From Pleurodeles waltl (lineage: Eukaryota; Chordata; Amphibia; Caudata; Salamandridae), in NCBI RefSeq assembly GCF_031143425.1, contig NC_090444.1, positions 62,305,533-62,369,532 on the forward strand: DNA of 64,000 nucleotides, in the 5' to 3' direction. Positions 54,280 to 64,000 of the stretch are shown here, piece after piece (position 1 is the first letter of the stretch; the number at the start of each line of letters is the position of its first letter). The notes under the pieces are model-generated. The model made no database searches and was not told the origin of the DNA. It was given only the letters and a program-made list of their open reading frames with translations. The position numbers and the translations under genes are program-made.

Positions 54280-55010
54280 GTGCCCCAGCCAATGTCAGCG
54301 GCGAGGAGGTGCCACAGCTACCCAGTCCCCCACCAGAAGATGCCCCCAGTGAAGACAGCAACTCAGGAGCTCTGGATCTAGATGAACTCCCTGGCCCATC
54401 TGGGACCACTGGTCAGTCGGCTACCCCAACCCACAGCCAGCCCACCACAGACCCCCCCCCTCAGAATCTAACAGCACAGCAGCCAGCCAACGTCCCCAGG
54501 ACACGTCAATCAGTAGTGTGCCCACCTGTACAGGGACACGAGTCTACACCACACAGGCAAGACAGTGAGGGTCCTGGTGTCAGTGGGAGTAGGCACGCAG
54601 TTCAGGGGACACAGGCACAGGAGGCCAGAGACACTCGGAGGACAGCTGTGCACCAGGGGGCGGACAGGCCCAGGGAACCGACTTCTCAAGAGGCACTCAC
54701 TAATGTCCTGGGGGCATACCAACAATCCCAGGACAGGAAGGGTCAGGTGATCAACATCATGCAGGAGCACCAGTGGCTGCAGGGGGTATGCCAGCAGGAG
54801 GTAATTCAGTAGTTGCAGGGCCTAAATACCAATATGTCCTCCATTGTAGGGGTGCTGGGTGACATGGCCAGCACCAGCGGGCTACTTCCACTAGCCACTC
54901 CGCCTAGAAGCCATCAACATCTGCAGCAGCTAGTGGATAGGAGGCCCTGCCACAGGACTCACAGGCCACCAGCACCCCTCCCCCTGCAGAAGGTGAGCCA
55001 GCACGGTCCC
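54280..55010 (+). pseudogene. Harbinger accessory protein, C-terminal part
   Basis: A splice-acceptor-like CCCCACAG|GTGCCCC at about 54280 precedes a 167-codon frame (54309-54812) rich in Pro, Ser, Thr and Gln (DLDELPGPSGTTGQ, then Gln/His-rich). Reading continues past a TAG with LQGLNTNMSSIVGVLGDMA. Harbinger elements encode a Myb/trihelix-like protein that helps transposase reach DNA and the nucleus; this would be its disordered and C-terminal helical part. The DNA-binding domain is not visible upstream. Identification depends on context. Confidence 0.45.
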
Positions 55011-55934
55011 TGTGACCTAGGCAGACACCAGAGACAGTTGCCAAGACCACCACCAGGAAATGAGCCCCTCCAGAATGCCCCCTTGTGTTCCACTGTGTCA
55101 CCTTGTCCACTTTCAACTGCCATTGCTCCCCTTCCTGTGGCCCTTTGGACACTGGACCTGTGCAACAAACAGACTGGCCCACTACACTGGACTTCTCCCG
55201 TCCATCACCCCCACTCTATTGCACTTTGCATTGTATAATTGATCCATTAATGAACACCCTTGGACACAACTTGAGTAATAGTGCTTTATCTTAAAGTAAT
55301 GTACAATGTATTGAACTGTACTGAACTGCATGAACCTGAGCAAATGTCCTGTAATATGTTGATCCATGCTACATATGTGTCTCAGCATTCTGTACACATC
55401 ACAGCATTACACTGTTGTAACCACACCAACATATGCAATAAGGGAAGGCATAGGTGGCAGTCAGTTGGGATGCAAAGTTAGTGACTGGCATTATGCCACA
55501 GCCACACAGCACAACACTTAAATGGAGAAATGTGTAGTTCAACAGTCTTACCTGAATGCCATTGGAAATACTGCAGGATCATATGTGTCCTGTTGTCCAC
55601 ATCGTCATCCTCTTCCTCTTCCTCCTCACTGTCCTCAGTGTCCACTGCTGCTACAGGTGCATTGTCACCCCGTCCTGCAGGTAGGGCACATGGTGTCTGC
55701 GGGCCAAATTGTGCAACATGCAGCACACAACAATCTTGCAGACCTTCTCAGGGGAGTAGCATAGGGATCCACCTGTCAGATAGAGGCACCTGAACCTGGC
55801 CTTCAGGAGACCGAAGGTCTTTTCAACAATCCTCCTGGTGCACCCATGAGCATCATTCTACCTATTCTCAGCCCCTGTTCTCGGGTTACTAACAGTGGTC
55901 AAGAGCCAGGACAGGTTTGGGTAGCCGGAGTCAC

Positions 55935-56496
55935 CTGGAAGAAGTGAGGGACACACATTAGCCCTGCACAGTGGCATGAGTATGACTCCTGAAGGCATAC
56001 AGGCCCTCATTTTAACTTTGGCGGTCTTTTGACCATCATGGTTAATGTGGCGGTATCACCGCCAAGACGCTAGCGGTGTATACCGCAACATTATGAGTGT
56101 GGCGGGTGGCCGCAGCCAACCCGCCACATCACCACTCATTCCACTATGGCGGTGTGAACTGCTGAGCCGGAGATGTGCATCTCCGACCTGGCGGACCACA
56201 TATGACCGCCAGCGGTATAATGAGCCGGCCTACCACCAGCAGCGCCCCGCCAACAGGACACCACCAAGCCGTCTTTTTGGTTAAAATATGTCCGGCTGTG
56301 TCCTACTGGTGGGGCCTCGACCACCAGCATGGCTACTGCCGTGTTTCCGCCCTTATTGTGGCCATATTATGGTGGGCAGAAGACTGCCAACACTGGTGGT
56401 CTTCTGGTGCCCTTGGCATCAGCAGTTTCCTGAGGAAACTGCCAATGTCCTAATGAGGGCCACACTGACATACATTGGGTGGGGACACAGGCTCAC
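55935..56496 (-). other. Transposase intron carrying a MITE
   Basis: GT-AG intron of 562 bp between transposase exons. Without the 460-bp MITE and one 3-bp duplication it would be 99 bp. Confidence 0.75.
56002..56461. mobile_element. 460-bp Harbinger MITE in transposase intron
   Basis: TIRs GGCCCTCATTTTAACTTTGG and CTGCCAATGTCCTAATGAGGGCC (ends shown on the plus strand, imperfect) are flanked by ACA (55999-56001 and 56462-56464). The interior is rich in GGCGG/CCGCC pairs. It shares terminal sequence with the host Harbinger element, so it may be mobilised by that transposase type. Confidence 0.93.
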
Positions 56497-56607
56497 CTAT
56501 AAGCCACACTCTGTGTCTCTGTAGTTGTGCCGTCAGCTGTGGGACGCTGCTATTCCTGCACCCAGCAGCCCCAGTGCCGCCCGGTCTGACCTGTTGGTGT
56601 TGTTCTG

Positions 56608-57062
56608 ATTGGTGCCCAGTACTTACCTTAATTCCCTGATATTGGCTTCATAAGTCGTTGTTAACCCTGTGTTCGCTGAATATTGTTTTTCCTCCATAGG
56701 ATAATATTGAGAGAACTCTGAAAAACGGCGCTGTCTATTTTTGAAACTGCAAAGTATTCATGCTTAAAAGTCTACTTACCTGATTTCGAAGTTCTTGGGT
56801 TTGAAACATAAATAAAAAGATTTTGTATTTGTCTAAAATGGTCTCAGATTTATTCTTTGAGTGTATCTCTCATGTATTGCCTCTGTGAGTACAAATGCTT
56901 AGCATTACCCTCTGATAAGCCTCTCCGCTTGCCTACACTACCACAAAATAGAGCATTAGTCCTATCTACTTTTGCCTCTGCAAACCCATTAGGGATCCAC
57001 TGGACTCTCTGCACAGTCTACTTCATTTTAGTGCACTATTTATAGAGCCAGCTTCCTTCAAC
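56608..57062 (+). repeat. A-family LTR 3' fragment
   Basis: Reverse complement of the first 430 bp of the A LTRs: GGTGCCCAGTACTTACCTTA at the left, AATAAAAAG at 56811-56819, and CTATTTATAGAGCCAGCTTCC..CAACA at the right edge. In this copy the LTR is plus-strand. The 5' two kilobases are missing. Confidence 0.8.
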
Positions 57063-57300
57063 AGCCATGTCCACGAGATGGGGATTTTGCCTGCTCCATT
57101 CTGCAGGACTTCTTGGTTTGATCCCGTTCACAGACCCTCCACCTGGGAGGTTCTGCTTTGGAATCCATTCGAAACGTGAAGAATCTGTGGTTAGAAGTAT
57201 CTAGTAGAAGAACACATTACTTACATTCAGCATTGCCTTTTCTGGTAGACACTGTATTTAACTGCAGATTCCCCACCCACCCTCCTCTTTCTGCAAACTG
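57063..57300 (+). repeat. DIRS terminal-region sequence
   Basis: GTGAAGAATCTGTGGTTAGAAGTATCTA at 57176-57203 and CTGTATTTAACTGCAGATTCC at 57250-57270 form the complementary pair seen at DIRS element ends; the D3 start (61284-61310) reads GAGACTTCTAGCTGCAGAGTCC. It probably is the 3' terminal region of D2. Confidence 0.55.
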
Positions 57301-59165
57301 AACTCTTTTCTTTTCATTTTTCTTGTGCTCAAGCCTTGTGGATACCTTCCAGCCCTATTCCTTTTTTTGTCAGCACTAGTTGTGCCTGCCATCCTTGAAC
57401 CTTTCATCCACCTTTTCTGTCCTGGTGACTCTCCTGTATCTGACCATATTGGACTGATAATCACTTATCAGTGTATCAGGTTTTTTTTCTGTACTTCTAA
57501 ACTTTTCCTCTACTTCTGGAGCCATCTTTATAAAAGAAACTACTCTCTGAATGTTAAAATAATTGTGTCTGACACATCCAGCCATGGATGCCCTCACAGT
57601 GTGAGATGTTCAGGTACATAAGAGAAAAGGCCCTTGGGTATAATACTGTAAAACCATGAAAAATGCTTGCCTTCACTTCGGATGTATGATGGCACTACGA
57701 TTGCAATTAAAACGGATGACTTTACAACTCAGTCGCAACTACGCATTAAACAGTACCACTGACGTTACTGCCACGCATACAACGCATATAGATTAACATG
57801 AACTAAAAGACAATGACAACGCATGTTATTACCACGCACACTATTACAACGTAAGCATATGTGCTGCATTTATGCATAACGTAATAAATATTTTAGAATC
57901 CATTTTTGTGAAACAATATAAACAGTGTATTAACAATATAGATACATATAAATTTACAAAAAATTTTATAAAACAAAAAAGGCAACAAAAATTTACCTTT
58001 GAACTTGAAGAGAGTAACAACAAATTGCCAAAAAAGAAAGAAAAACAGTAAATCACACGAAAATATGTTAGTAAAATGAAGGCATTCACTTGGTGCTTAC
58101 ATGAGATGTAGATTCATATCAGTCCATTTTCTATTCCAATTACTTTAGACCATTCCCCCCACCAAAATGGCTGTCAAACATACACCAGAAGGTCAAACAA
58201 TAATTAAATCATTTTCAAAATAAATGTTTAGTCAGGTAATAAAGTTAAAAAAAAATAAGGATTCGAAAACATATTTTAGTATAATTTAAAAATCTCTTTT
58301 GATAAAAACTATTTAAAGTGCTATCCACCATTTTTTGAGCAGTGGTCATTTGAAGTGAGCACAAGCGACTGCAAGAACTCCGGGAAGAAATCTCAAAGAA
58401 TAGTAAAAAACTGCCACCTATTGGTTTACGTAAGTTTAGTACAAGTCTGCAAACCTTTAAACAATTAATAATTAATTTAAAATGATATATTTGACATTAT
58501 TGTTTTATTTTGTCAGAGAATTCAACTCAAACTCAAAGGAAGTATTACAGATATAAAGAAATTATCTTCGTTTAACACTGAGGTAAAAGTAGAAAACCAT
58601 AAGTAGTAAGAACATATAGAAAAATGTTCTATTAATGAAAAAAGATTTGATAAGACAGTATAGTAAAAATATGTTGATGTTTTTTAATATTGAATGGAGA
58701 AGTTAAAATACTATAATTACAACAAAAGACATGAAAAAAATATTCAGAAAGTAATGTTACACATTGAACAAACAAAAATGACTATTATAAGTTTCTATAG
58801 GACTTATATTAGGTAAGGTGAAGCAGAGTAACTAATTTGAAGACATACCTAGTGTAACGTGTACTCACCTTAGTGAACTTCTAAGACAGTGATGTAAGGG
58901 TAAAATTACTATAGTAACTGTATAAGTTACTTGGTTCAGAACAGGTGCTGGATAGTGACTAGACATAGAAGGTCAGTATTCCAACTCCGCCGGGTACTTA
59001 CCCCAGAGCAGGTGATGGACAGTGACTGGGGGCAAAATGAATATTCTAACTCAACCAGGTACCATTCTAAATGCGTCCTCTACTCACTGTCCAGCACCAG
59101 CCCTGAGGTAAATAAAGTTAAAAGAGTTAAAATAGTAAATTTGCCCGGTCACTATACAGCCTAAC
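57301..59165. other. AT-rich stretch, no recognised element
   Basis: Mostly AT-rich and without supported genes. A cluster of CGCAT words (57725-57845) stands out, and 58938-59066 holds two imperfect 65-70-bp copies of CAG(A/G)(A/G)CAGGTG(C/A)TGGA(T/C)AGTGACT, followed by an inverted partial copy (CACTGTCCAGCACC) at 59087. No TIR or LTR boundaries were found. Confidence 0.45.
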
Positions 59166-59312
59166 GGATCCAGTGTCTCTACTAGGGTGAAGACCTGGCT
59201 TTTCGAGTACTCCCACAGGGCCCTAAGTTTGGCTAGGCTTATACCGGATCAATTCCAAAATACCCTCCTGGGTGATAGTGTGCTCTACAAATCTGCATAA
59301 CATAACATAATG
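59166..59312 (+). repeat. L2-like LINE or SINE 3' end
   Basis: GTGAAGACCTGGCTTTTCGAG translates as VKTWLFE, the C-terminal signature also present in the L2-like fragment at 13271 (LKTWLFE). The end GTGTGCTCTACAAATC followed by (CATAA)n at 59296-59312 resembles L2-type 3' tails. Too short to separate LINE from SINE. Confidence 0.55.
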
Positions 59313-59596
59313 CTCGTTAGCTGAAAATGTCCGTCTAGTGAGTGAAATCTTTGTCCTCTGCCAACAGGTCTTCATTATTAAATAACACTGACTTGCCCCA
59401 ACTACCTGTGGGATTCCTGAGTAATTTGGACTATTATACATATAAAACTATATGTAGGTTTTTAATTTAAAAAAAGCTAATTCTTTTGTAAGAAAAGTAT
59501 TTTAGAACACACTCTGAAAGGCTATATTGGCTAATTTCCACCCAGTTACTTTTCTTAAATCAATTTTAATAAAAGATAGTCACTAGAAATCATATA

Positions 59597-60798
59597 GGTG
59601 GTCATTATGACATTGGTGGTAAAAACCGCCTACCGCCGAGGTGACTGCCGCCAAAAATATTGTCACCACAGCTACCATCCATCCGCCATATTATGATCAC
59701 TGCCCGACTTCTGACACAAGAAGGGCAGAAATCCGGCAGTGATCATTCTGGTGGACGGTGGTAAACTAGTGCTGCTACTACCAGCACCACCACGCCAGTA
59801 GAACACCACCAGCCGTATTTTGACCAGAAATACGGCCTGGCGGTGCTCTGCTGGCAGGGCGCTGCTGACGGTAGCAGCACCCCTTCCCGTTCCCTGCTGG
59901 ACGACCTCCTTGCCGGACAAGGTATGTCGGGCGCCCGACAGGGGAGGGGGAGGGAAAGGCGGGGGTGTTGTGTGTGTCTGAGTGTGTGAGTGCATGTGTG
60001 AATGCGTCTGTGTTTGTTGTGTTGTTTGCGTGGTTGTATGCGTGTGAGTGATTGCTTGTATGCAGTGTGTGTATGAATGCATGTATGGCAGTGTTAGTGA
60101 ATGGGTGTATACGTGGTGCTTGAGTGTGTGCGTGTATGCAGGGAGGGGGGGTGGTGTGACGGGCACTGTGACTGGTGGAGATGGGGGAGGGGGTGATGTG
60201 TGCATGTGTGGCTGTGGGGTCAGTTGTGTGGTATGTGCATGTCTGCGGGGGTGTGTGTGTGTGTGTGTGTGTGTGTATAGGGGAGGGGGGGTGTTTGTGG
60301 ATCGGAGGGGGTGTGGTGTGTTTGTAGATTGGAGGGGGTGGTGGTGTGTTTGTGGATCGAAGAGGGTGGGGGGAGTGTTTGTGGTATGGAAGGGGTGGGG
60401 GTTAGTTTGTGGATTGGAGGGGTGGGGTGGGGGGTTAGTGTGTGTATGGGGGCGGGTGGAGGAGTGAGTTTGGATGGAGGGAGGGTAGGGGGCATCAGGT
60501 GAGTGTTGCGGGGGTTGGGGAGCTGCCTACCAGTGACAGGGAAGGAATTCCCTGTCACCGGTGGGGCCTACCACCATGGCTTTCGCGATGTTGCTAATGC
60601 CACAGAAACCACAGCGGTAGGCTAGCTCATAATGCCATGGGCGGTACTCTGTGGGCCGCTGGGCTGGAGATAGACATCTCTGGCCTGGCGGCTCATACCG
60701 CCATGGCTGCATGAGTGGAGAAGTGGCGGGTTGGCTCTCATAATATGGCCGTATGTACGGCCATATTAACCCCGACTGCCAGGGTCATAATGACCACC
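59597..60798. mobile_element. 1.2-kb Harbinger MITE with internal satellite
   Basis: TIRs GGTGGTCATTATGACATTGG and, reverse complemented, GGTGGTCATTATGACCCTGG are flanked by ATA (59594-59596 and 60799-60801). Arms contain GGCGG/CCGCC stems and a perfect stem CAGTGACAGGGAAGGAATTCCCTGTCAC-type near 60540. A 550-bp TG-rich satellite occupies the centre. No coding sequence. Confidence 0.88.
59960..60505 (+). repeat. TG-rich micro/minisatellite
   Basis: Continuous GTGTG, GTATG and GAGGGGGTG variants, including pure (GT)n at about 60251-60277 and GTTTGTGGATxGGAGGGGGTG units of roughly 30-40 bp repeated from 60290 to 60430. Nearly C-free on this strand. Confidence 0.92.
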
Positions 60799-60801
60799 AT
60801 A

Positions 60802-61283
60802 GTTCTTAGAAAACTTTCACAAACCTTTTAAAGGAAGAGTGAAAGAAAAAGGGATTATTTAGTCTAATAGGCTGCAGCCTTAAAGGCTAGGAAACTGGCA
60901 CTGTTACTTTGAGAAATAGCATACTGCCAGTATCCCATCATGCCCAGTTGAGTTACGTTTTTTACCCAGCTCCTGATTTTAGGGCACTGGTGCTGGAAAT
61001 GTGCACATTCTGCAGATTCACGCCATTTATGTTTTTTGGCTATTTGATGGATCCGATTTTTGCTTGCTCTAGAACTCTGAGCACTTTACATCTGCTAACT
61101 AGTGGTAAAATGCTTGTGCTCCTTTTTTCAGAATGGTAAAATTGGTATATTTCTGATTGACACTTTTAATTTGCTCATCGGTCCCTAATATATGGTACCC
61201 ATGGAATGTAAATTAAATGCTAGCAATGGACTGCAGCACTTATTGTGCCATCTGCTGCACTGACATCGTAAAGCATGTCTATT
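60802..61283. other. Old repeat segment, no gene
   Basis: Includes the block at 61196-61256 shared with the window start (35-104). The remainder is unrecognised. Confidence 0.4.
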
Positions 61284-61436
61284 TGAGACTTCTAGCTGCA
61301 GAGTCCTTCCTTTGAATTATCTCCAGGCTTTGGACTGGATCTGGAAGATTATTTTGAGAAGTACCTCTGTGCGGCGATAGATGGCATCAATCGGCTCCAC
61401 GTCTGTCGGCCGTGCCAGAAGTGACATCGCAGTACC

Positions 61437-61444
61437 TATATAGG
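61437..61444 (+). promoter_or_regulatory. TATA box of DIRS D3
   Basis: TATATAGG lies about 150 bp inside the element and 190 bp before the gag reading, where a DIRS promoter is expected. Confidence 0.5.
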
Positions 61445-61625
61445 TGCCACCTAGGCATGCAAACATCAGTTCTTTTCTTTCCACGCCCAACTTGCACTAA
61501 TCCAGAGAAGAGTTACCCCTCAGTAATTATGACATTTTGTCAACTGTTTTTAAGGTTTTTCCTCCTGGGTGTCATCAGGGAAGACTGGTTTTAAACCCTG
61601 AGGAGTCTGTTCCTGCCCACTGTTG

Positions 61626-62708
61626 ATGACGGATCTGCACCTCGTCTGTCTGTGGTGTTTGGAATGTGACCAAGACCCAAAGCTGTGCTCCGATTGCCAG
61701 GCCGTGCATCCAAAGGCTTTGAGGTAGCGGTCCCTAAAGCTAATGGGAACCCAGGCATGTGACTCCACGTCAAGGGGGAGGTCCACGGAACGATCGCAGG
61801 GTCCGAAGTAGCCTTCATCCCACTCAAAGTCCTTGGGACGATCAGGTAAGTCGAGGCACAAGAAGAAGTGCAAGAAGTGGAAGCGGTCTTCAACTTCTCC
61901 TCGGTCGATGTGATGAGAGAACACATTGGTATTCTCAGCCTTGTTCTCCGGAACCTGTGCCTGGGCCGGCTCCCTGCCTCCCCAGTTTTCCGGGAGCTGG
62001 AGCTACCTCTGCCCAGCTCAAGGAGTTTTATGAGGCAATGCACGTAGTTTTTTTTAGCAATCTGACCCCACTAGTCTTATGAGGAAGAAATTGACTGGCA
62101 GGAAGATCTGGGTGAAGCCAGTGAACAGAATAGTTCTCCAGATACTGATATGCTACAGGGGAGGGAGCTTCCTACGCAATGGTGGTGCAGATGGAGGAGA
62201 GGTCCTAGATCTTCAACTGCCCTCGGTGGCAGTCAAGACTTATCTCTTGACAGAGGTGCTACACCCGGGAGTTTCCACCACTGAAACTTTACTCCACGTC
62301 CAAACCCAGCACAGGGGCTCCTGTGAATAGGATGATTGCCCGCAACCATCAGCCTGCTCTCGGGGACCCATCCTTCCTCACACAGCACCCTGCCCCTGAA
62401 AGCCTGGTGGTTCAAACCTTAACTTCCCACAGCACTTTCCCTACTGTTCCCCTGGAAAGGGACTCAAGAGGCTGGATTAATTTGGGATGAAGATGTTTTT
62501 TTCTCCCAGCTTGGTATTGGGGTCCGTGAACACAGAAAGCCTTTTGGGCCCTTATTCCCACACCCGGGTTTAACACAGTTGCGCTAGTACTGCCATAGGT
62601 TTCGGGGGGTGGCCTTACAGTCCTCTCTCAGGCTGTTACAATGAGAGAGTTGCAGCAATGTTCAAAATTTGTTGCGGACTTGACACAACCAACTTGCTGG
62701 GTAGAGAG
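61626..62708 (+). pseudogene. DIRS D3 gag
   Basis: The first readable segment (61626-61728) is MTDLHLVCLWCLECDQDPK..CSDCQAVHPKAL, with the Cys pattern CLWCLEC...CSDC expected near the N-terminus of DIRS gag, ended by a TAG. Later segments read EVLDLQLPSVAVKTYLLTEVL (62196-62258) and CGLDTTNLLGRE (about 62674-62708). The protein would bind element RNA. Frames shift repeatedly, and the last codons abut the B LTR. Confidence 0.72.
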
Positions 62709-62892
62709 TGTAGGAAGCCGGCCTGATGTGTGGTGAGCACCTATGGTGTTATCACTTTATACCAGGTATCCCCTATTAGTGAAGTGTAGGCAGTGTCTAG
62801 GAAGCCAGGGCTCTCTATCTAAAGGTAGCTGTGGATAAACAGCCAAGACGTATCTAGGAGACATGCAAAGCTTATGCAATTCAACTATTTAC
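62709..62892. repeat. B-family LTR start, cut by a LINE
   Basis: TGTAGGAAGCCGGCC and following 170 bp align with 43049-43215 (TGTGGTGAGCACCT.TGGTGTTATCAC.TTATACCAGG). The copy stops where the LINE poly(A)-like end begins, near 62893, and presumably resumes outside the window. Confidence 0.78.
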
Positions 62893-64000
62893 TTATTTTT
62901 TGGTAACATCTCTTTATTATTTCAGAGTGACATACATAGTGGAGCACTCCTAAATCGACAGTTCAGGTACATGGAAAAGAAAACATACCATATATCATAG
63001 AGATACAAATACAACTTCAACGACAAACTATAAACTATGCCACTTGACAATTAACCCACCTCCTCACCAGTAAGACTGGGGAGGCATATGCAATAGAATC
63101 CAAGAGAGGGGTGGGGGACAAGGCATCCAAGTGCATTATAGGTATATGTTATCAAGTGTGCTGGTGCAATGGAGTAGAGCATAAGTAATACGAGCTAAAG
63201 AGTGGGGTGAGCCATATCATGGTAGATAGAGCCACAGGGGTGTCAAGGTTTTCTTTACGCCGACACATTGTTAGCGTCATCTCCTGTGTGGGAGCAACAA
63301 CATCCACAACAATCATTCACAGAGAGGGAATACATCCGGGGGGGTGCAAGTCGTCAGCCTGCCTCAATGTCTGCGGGAGATTTAAGGTGGGTGAGTGTCG
63401 TCCCTGACCTCCATCTTAACAATAAAGGCGTCCCATATGTCTGAGCCGCCCTGCACTACTCCTCTATACGGTAAGCTGCGCAGTGTCTGAGCCTCAGCTT
63501 GGGACTGCTGTAGCAAGACCCGTAACCACCCATCCTGATTAGGGGCGTGTGGTGCCTTCCAATTGATAGCTATTTGTCGTTTGAAAACAATGTATGCCAA
63601 GTCAATAAACCTATGTAATTGCTTATCCTTACTGGAGCAACGCCTCAGTCCCAGCAGACAAGATTCAGGAGTCGGCTGCAGAGCATGGGCGGGGATGTCG
63701 GACACCACGGCAGTGATGCGTTGCCAAGCCATGGCCAGCGGGGGACAATTCCACACCATGTGGTAAAAATCTGCCAGGGTGTCCTCGTAGTGAAGGCAAA
63801 CTGAGTCTGACACAGGGAACATGCGTTTTATGCGGAGAGGGGACAGGTAAGAGTGATGTATGTAGTTAAATTGAGTGTAGCGGAGTCTAGCATTTCGAGA
63901 GGTTTCGACCACGCCGCCGAGGACAGGGGGTGGGCAACGTCTCGTCCCAGAGAGACTTTGCGTAATCTAGGTCCTGGAGTGTGTCCAGTAGCAACAAGGA
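62893..64000 (-). mobile_element. L1/Tx1-like LINE, 3' end, runs off window
   Basis: On the minus strand the element ends AATAATAAAGAGATGTTACC followed by a short A-run at about 62893-62898. Its ORF2 C-terminus is at 63912-63382. The 5' part is beyond position 64000. It interrupts a B LTR. Confidence 0.82.
63382..63912 (-). pseudogene. L1/Tx1-like ORF2 C-terminal region, partial
   Basis: A 176-codon uninterrupted frame gives RNARLRYTQFNYIHHSYLSP.RI.RMFPVSDS, then DTLADFYHMVWNCPPLAMAWQ and PESCLLGL. This is the conserved C-terminal block of amphibian Tx1/L1 ORF2 with a Cys/His motif (C-x-H...ADFxHMxWxC); the usual first Cys pair is altered to VCLHYED. Upstream RT lies outside or in other frames near 63913-64000. 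It may be a fairly recent copy; status as pseudogene is not proven from this piece. Confidence 0.8.

Larger units (their letters stand above)
55500..56600 (-). pseudogene. Harbinger DDE transposase with intron
   Basis: Exon A (about 56600-56497) ends RNSSVPQLTAQLQRHRVWLI. Exon B (from 55934) continues GDSGYPNLSWLLTTVSNPRTGAE, then, after a stop, NDAHG, KTFGLLKARFRCLYLTGGSLCYSPEKVCKIVVCCMLHNLA. These are in-order PIF/Harbinger transposase motifs, with GDSGYP retained. A donor ATAG|GTGAGC (56497/56496) and acceptor TTCCAG|GTGACT (55935/55934) join in phase as LI-GDSG. The N-terminal half is lost at the A LTR junction, and stops and frameshifts disable the rest. The acidic tail (about 55590-55640) reads EDSEEEEEEDDDV. 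Confidence 0.85.
53596..56607 (-). mobile_element. PIF/Harbinger transposon, right end lost
   Basis: The left TIR GGCCCTCATTATGACATTGG begins at 53596. The element carries the two-gene plan of Harbinger: an accessory-protein-like gene on the plus strand (about 54280-55000) and a DDE transposase on the minus strand (about 56600-55500). A MITE with related TIRs lies in the transposase intron. The other terminus is missing; an A LTR fragment starts at about 56608. It interrupts DIRS D2. Confidence 0.82.
39201..57300 (+). mobile_element. DIRS retrotransposon D2, with nested insertions
   Basis: A second plus-strand DIRS copy whose parts appear in normal order: gag (39205-39401, 42467-42720), reverse transcriptase (42850-43048, 45398-45690, 47335-47376), RT/RNase H (53172-53595) and a terminal region (57063-57300). 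The gaps are a piggyBac-like element, a solo B LTR, an unidentified insertion, an A LTR, and a Harbinger plus A LTR fragment. It cannot be one permuted element with D1, because both copies contain the same RNase H region. The recombinase of D2 is not seen and is probably lost. Confidence 0.68.
61284..62708 (+). mobile_element. DIRS retrotransposon D3, 5' part
   Basis: Begins with a DIRS-type terminal repeat (GAGACTTCTAGCTGCAGAGTCC), followed by a TATA box and gag. It is cut at 62708 by a B LTR inside gag; the continuation lies beyond the window if it exists. Separate from D1/D2. Confidence 0.75.

Noticed and set aside
54510..54770. Minus-strand 86-codon frame as a second transposase exon
   Set aside because: No Harbinger motif is present and it is antisense to the accessory-protein reading.
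60048..60467. 139-codon Gly/Val/Cys-rich protein
   Set aside because: It is a translation of the TG-rich satellite; similar frames occur on the opposite strand.

Overview
This 64 kb window reads as a transposon-dense stretch of a very large vertebrate genome, most likely a salamander (probably a salamandrid newt such as Pleurodeles). That is inference from the mixture of families: DIRS tyrosine-recombinase retrotransposons, LTRs of 2.3-3.1 kb, PIF/Harbinger elements with GGCCCTCATTATGAC ends, TTAA-flanked piggyBac-like elements and CORE-SINE/L2 sequences. I found no confident host gene. Every recognisable protein is transposon-derived and broken.

Layout. (1) 1-2318: an old repeat, unidentified sequence and a possible TIR element. 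(2) 2319-21453: one minus-strand LTR retrotransposon ('A') with about 2.5 kb LTRs and an internal region that shows only gag and protease remains. Its 3' LTR is split by a minus-strand LINE (2339-7801, 13-bp target duplication, 95-bp monomers at its 5' end) and by a nest of 'B' LTRs (9362-15339), which carries an L2-like LINE fragment. (3) 21600-25122: a hAT-like element split by a solo 'D' LTR. (4) 25131-26990: unidentified. (5) 26990-32630: a decayed plus-strand L1/Tx1-like LINE whose ORF1 is hit by two TIR elements made of consecutive hairpins. (6) 32825-39200: the 3' half of a DIRS element (RNase H, tyrosine recombinase), interrupted by a LINE that itself carries a piggyBac-like and a hAT element, and by a 157-bp MITE. 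(7) 39201-57300: a second DIRS copy (gag, RT, RNase H, terminal region), broken in turn by a piggyBac-like element, a solo B LTR, an unidentified insertion, an A LTR (holding a CORE-SINE and a 3.06-kb solo 'E' LTR), and a Harbinger element with a MITE in its transposase intron. (8) 57300-64000: AT-rich unidentified DNA, an L2-like 3' end, a Harbinger MITE with a TG-rich satellite, a third DIRS fragment (5' end and gag), a B LTR and an L1/Tx1-like LINE running off the window.

The value of the window is stratigraphic. Target duplications and 'empty' homologues let many insertions be ordered. The DIRS copies and the L1 are the oldest hosts; A, B, D and E LTRs, LINEs, piggyBac, hAT and Harbinger elements landed in them; some of these were hit again. 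LTR insertions are mostly solo LTRs with 5-bp duplications, implying frequent LTR-LTR recombination. Labels A, B, D, E and D1-D3 are local names, not database names; all family assignments come from motif recognition and should be confirmed by homology search.
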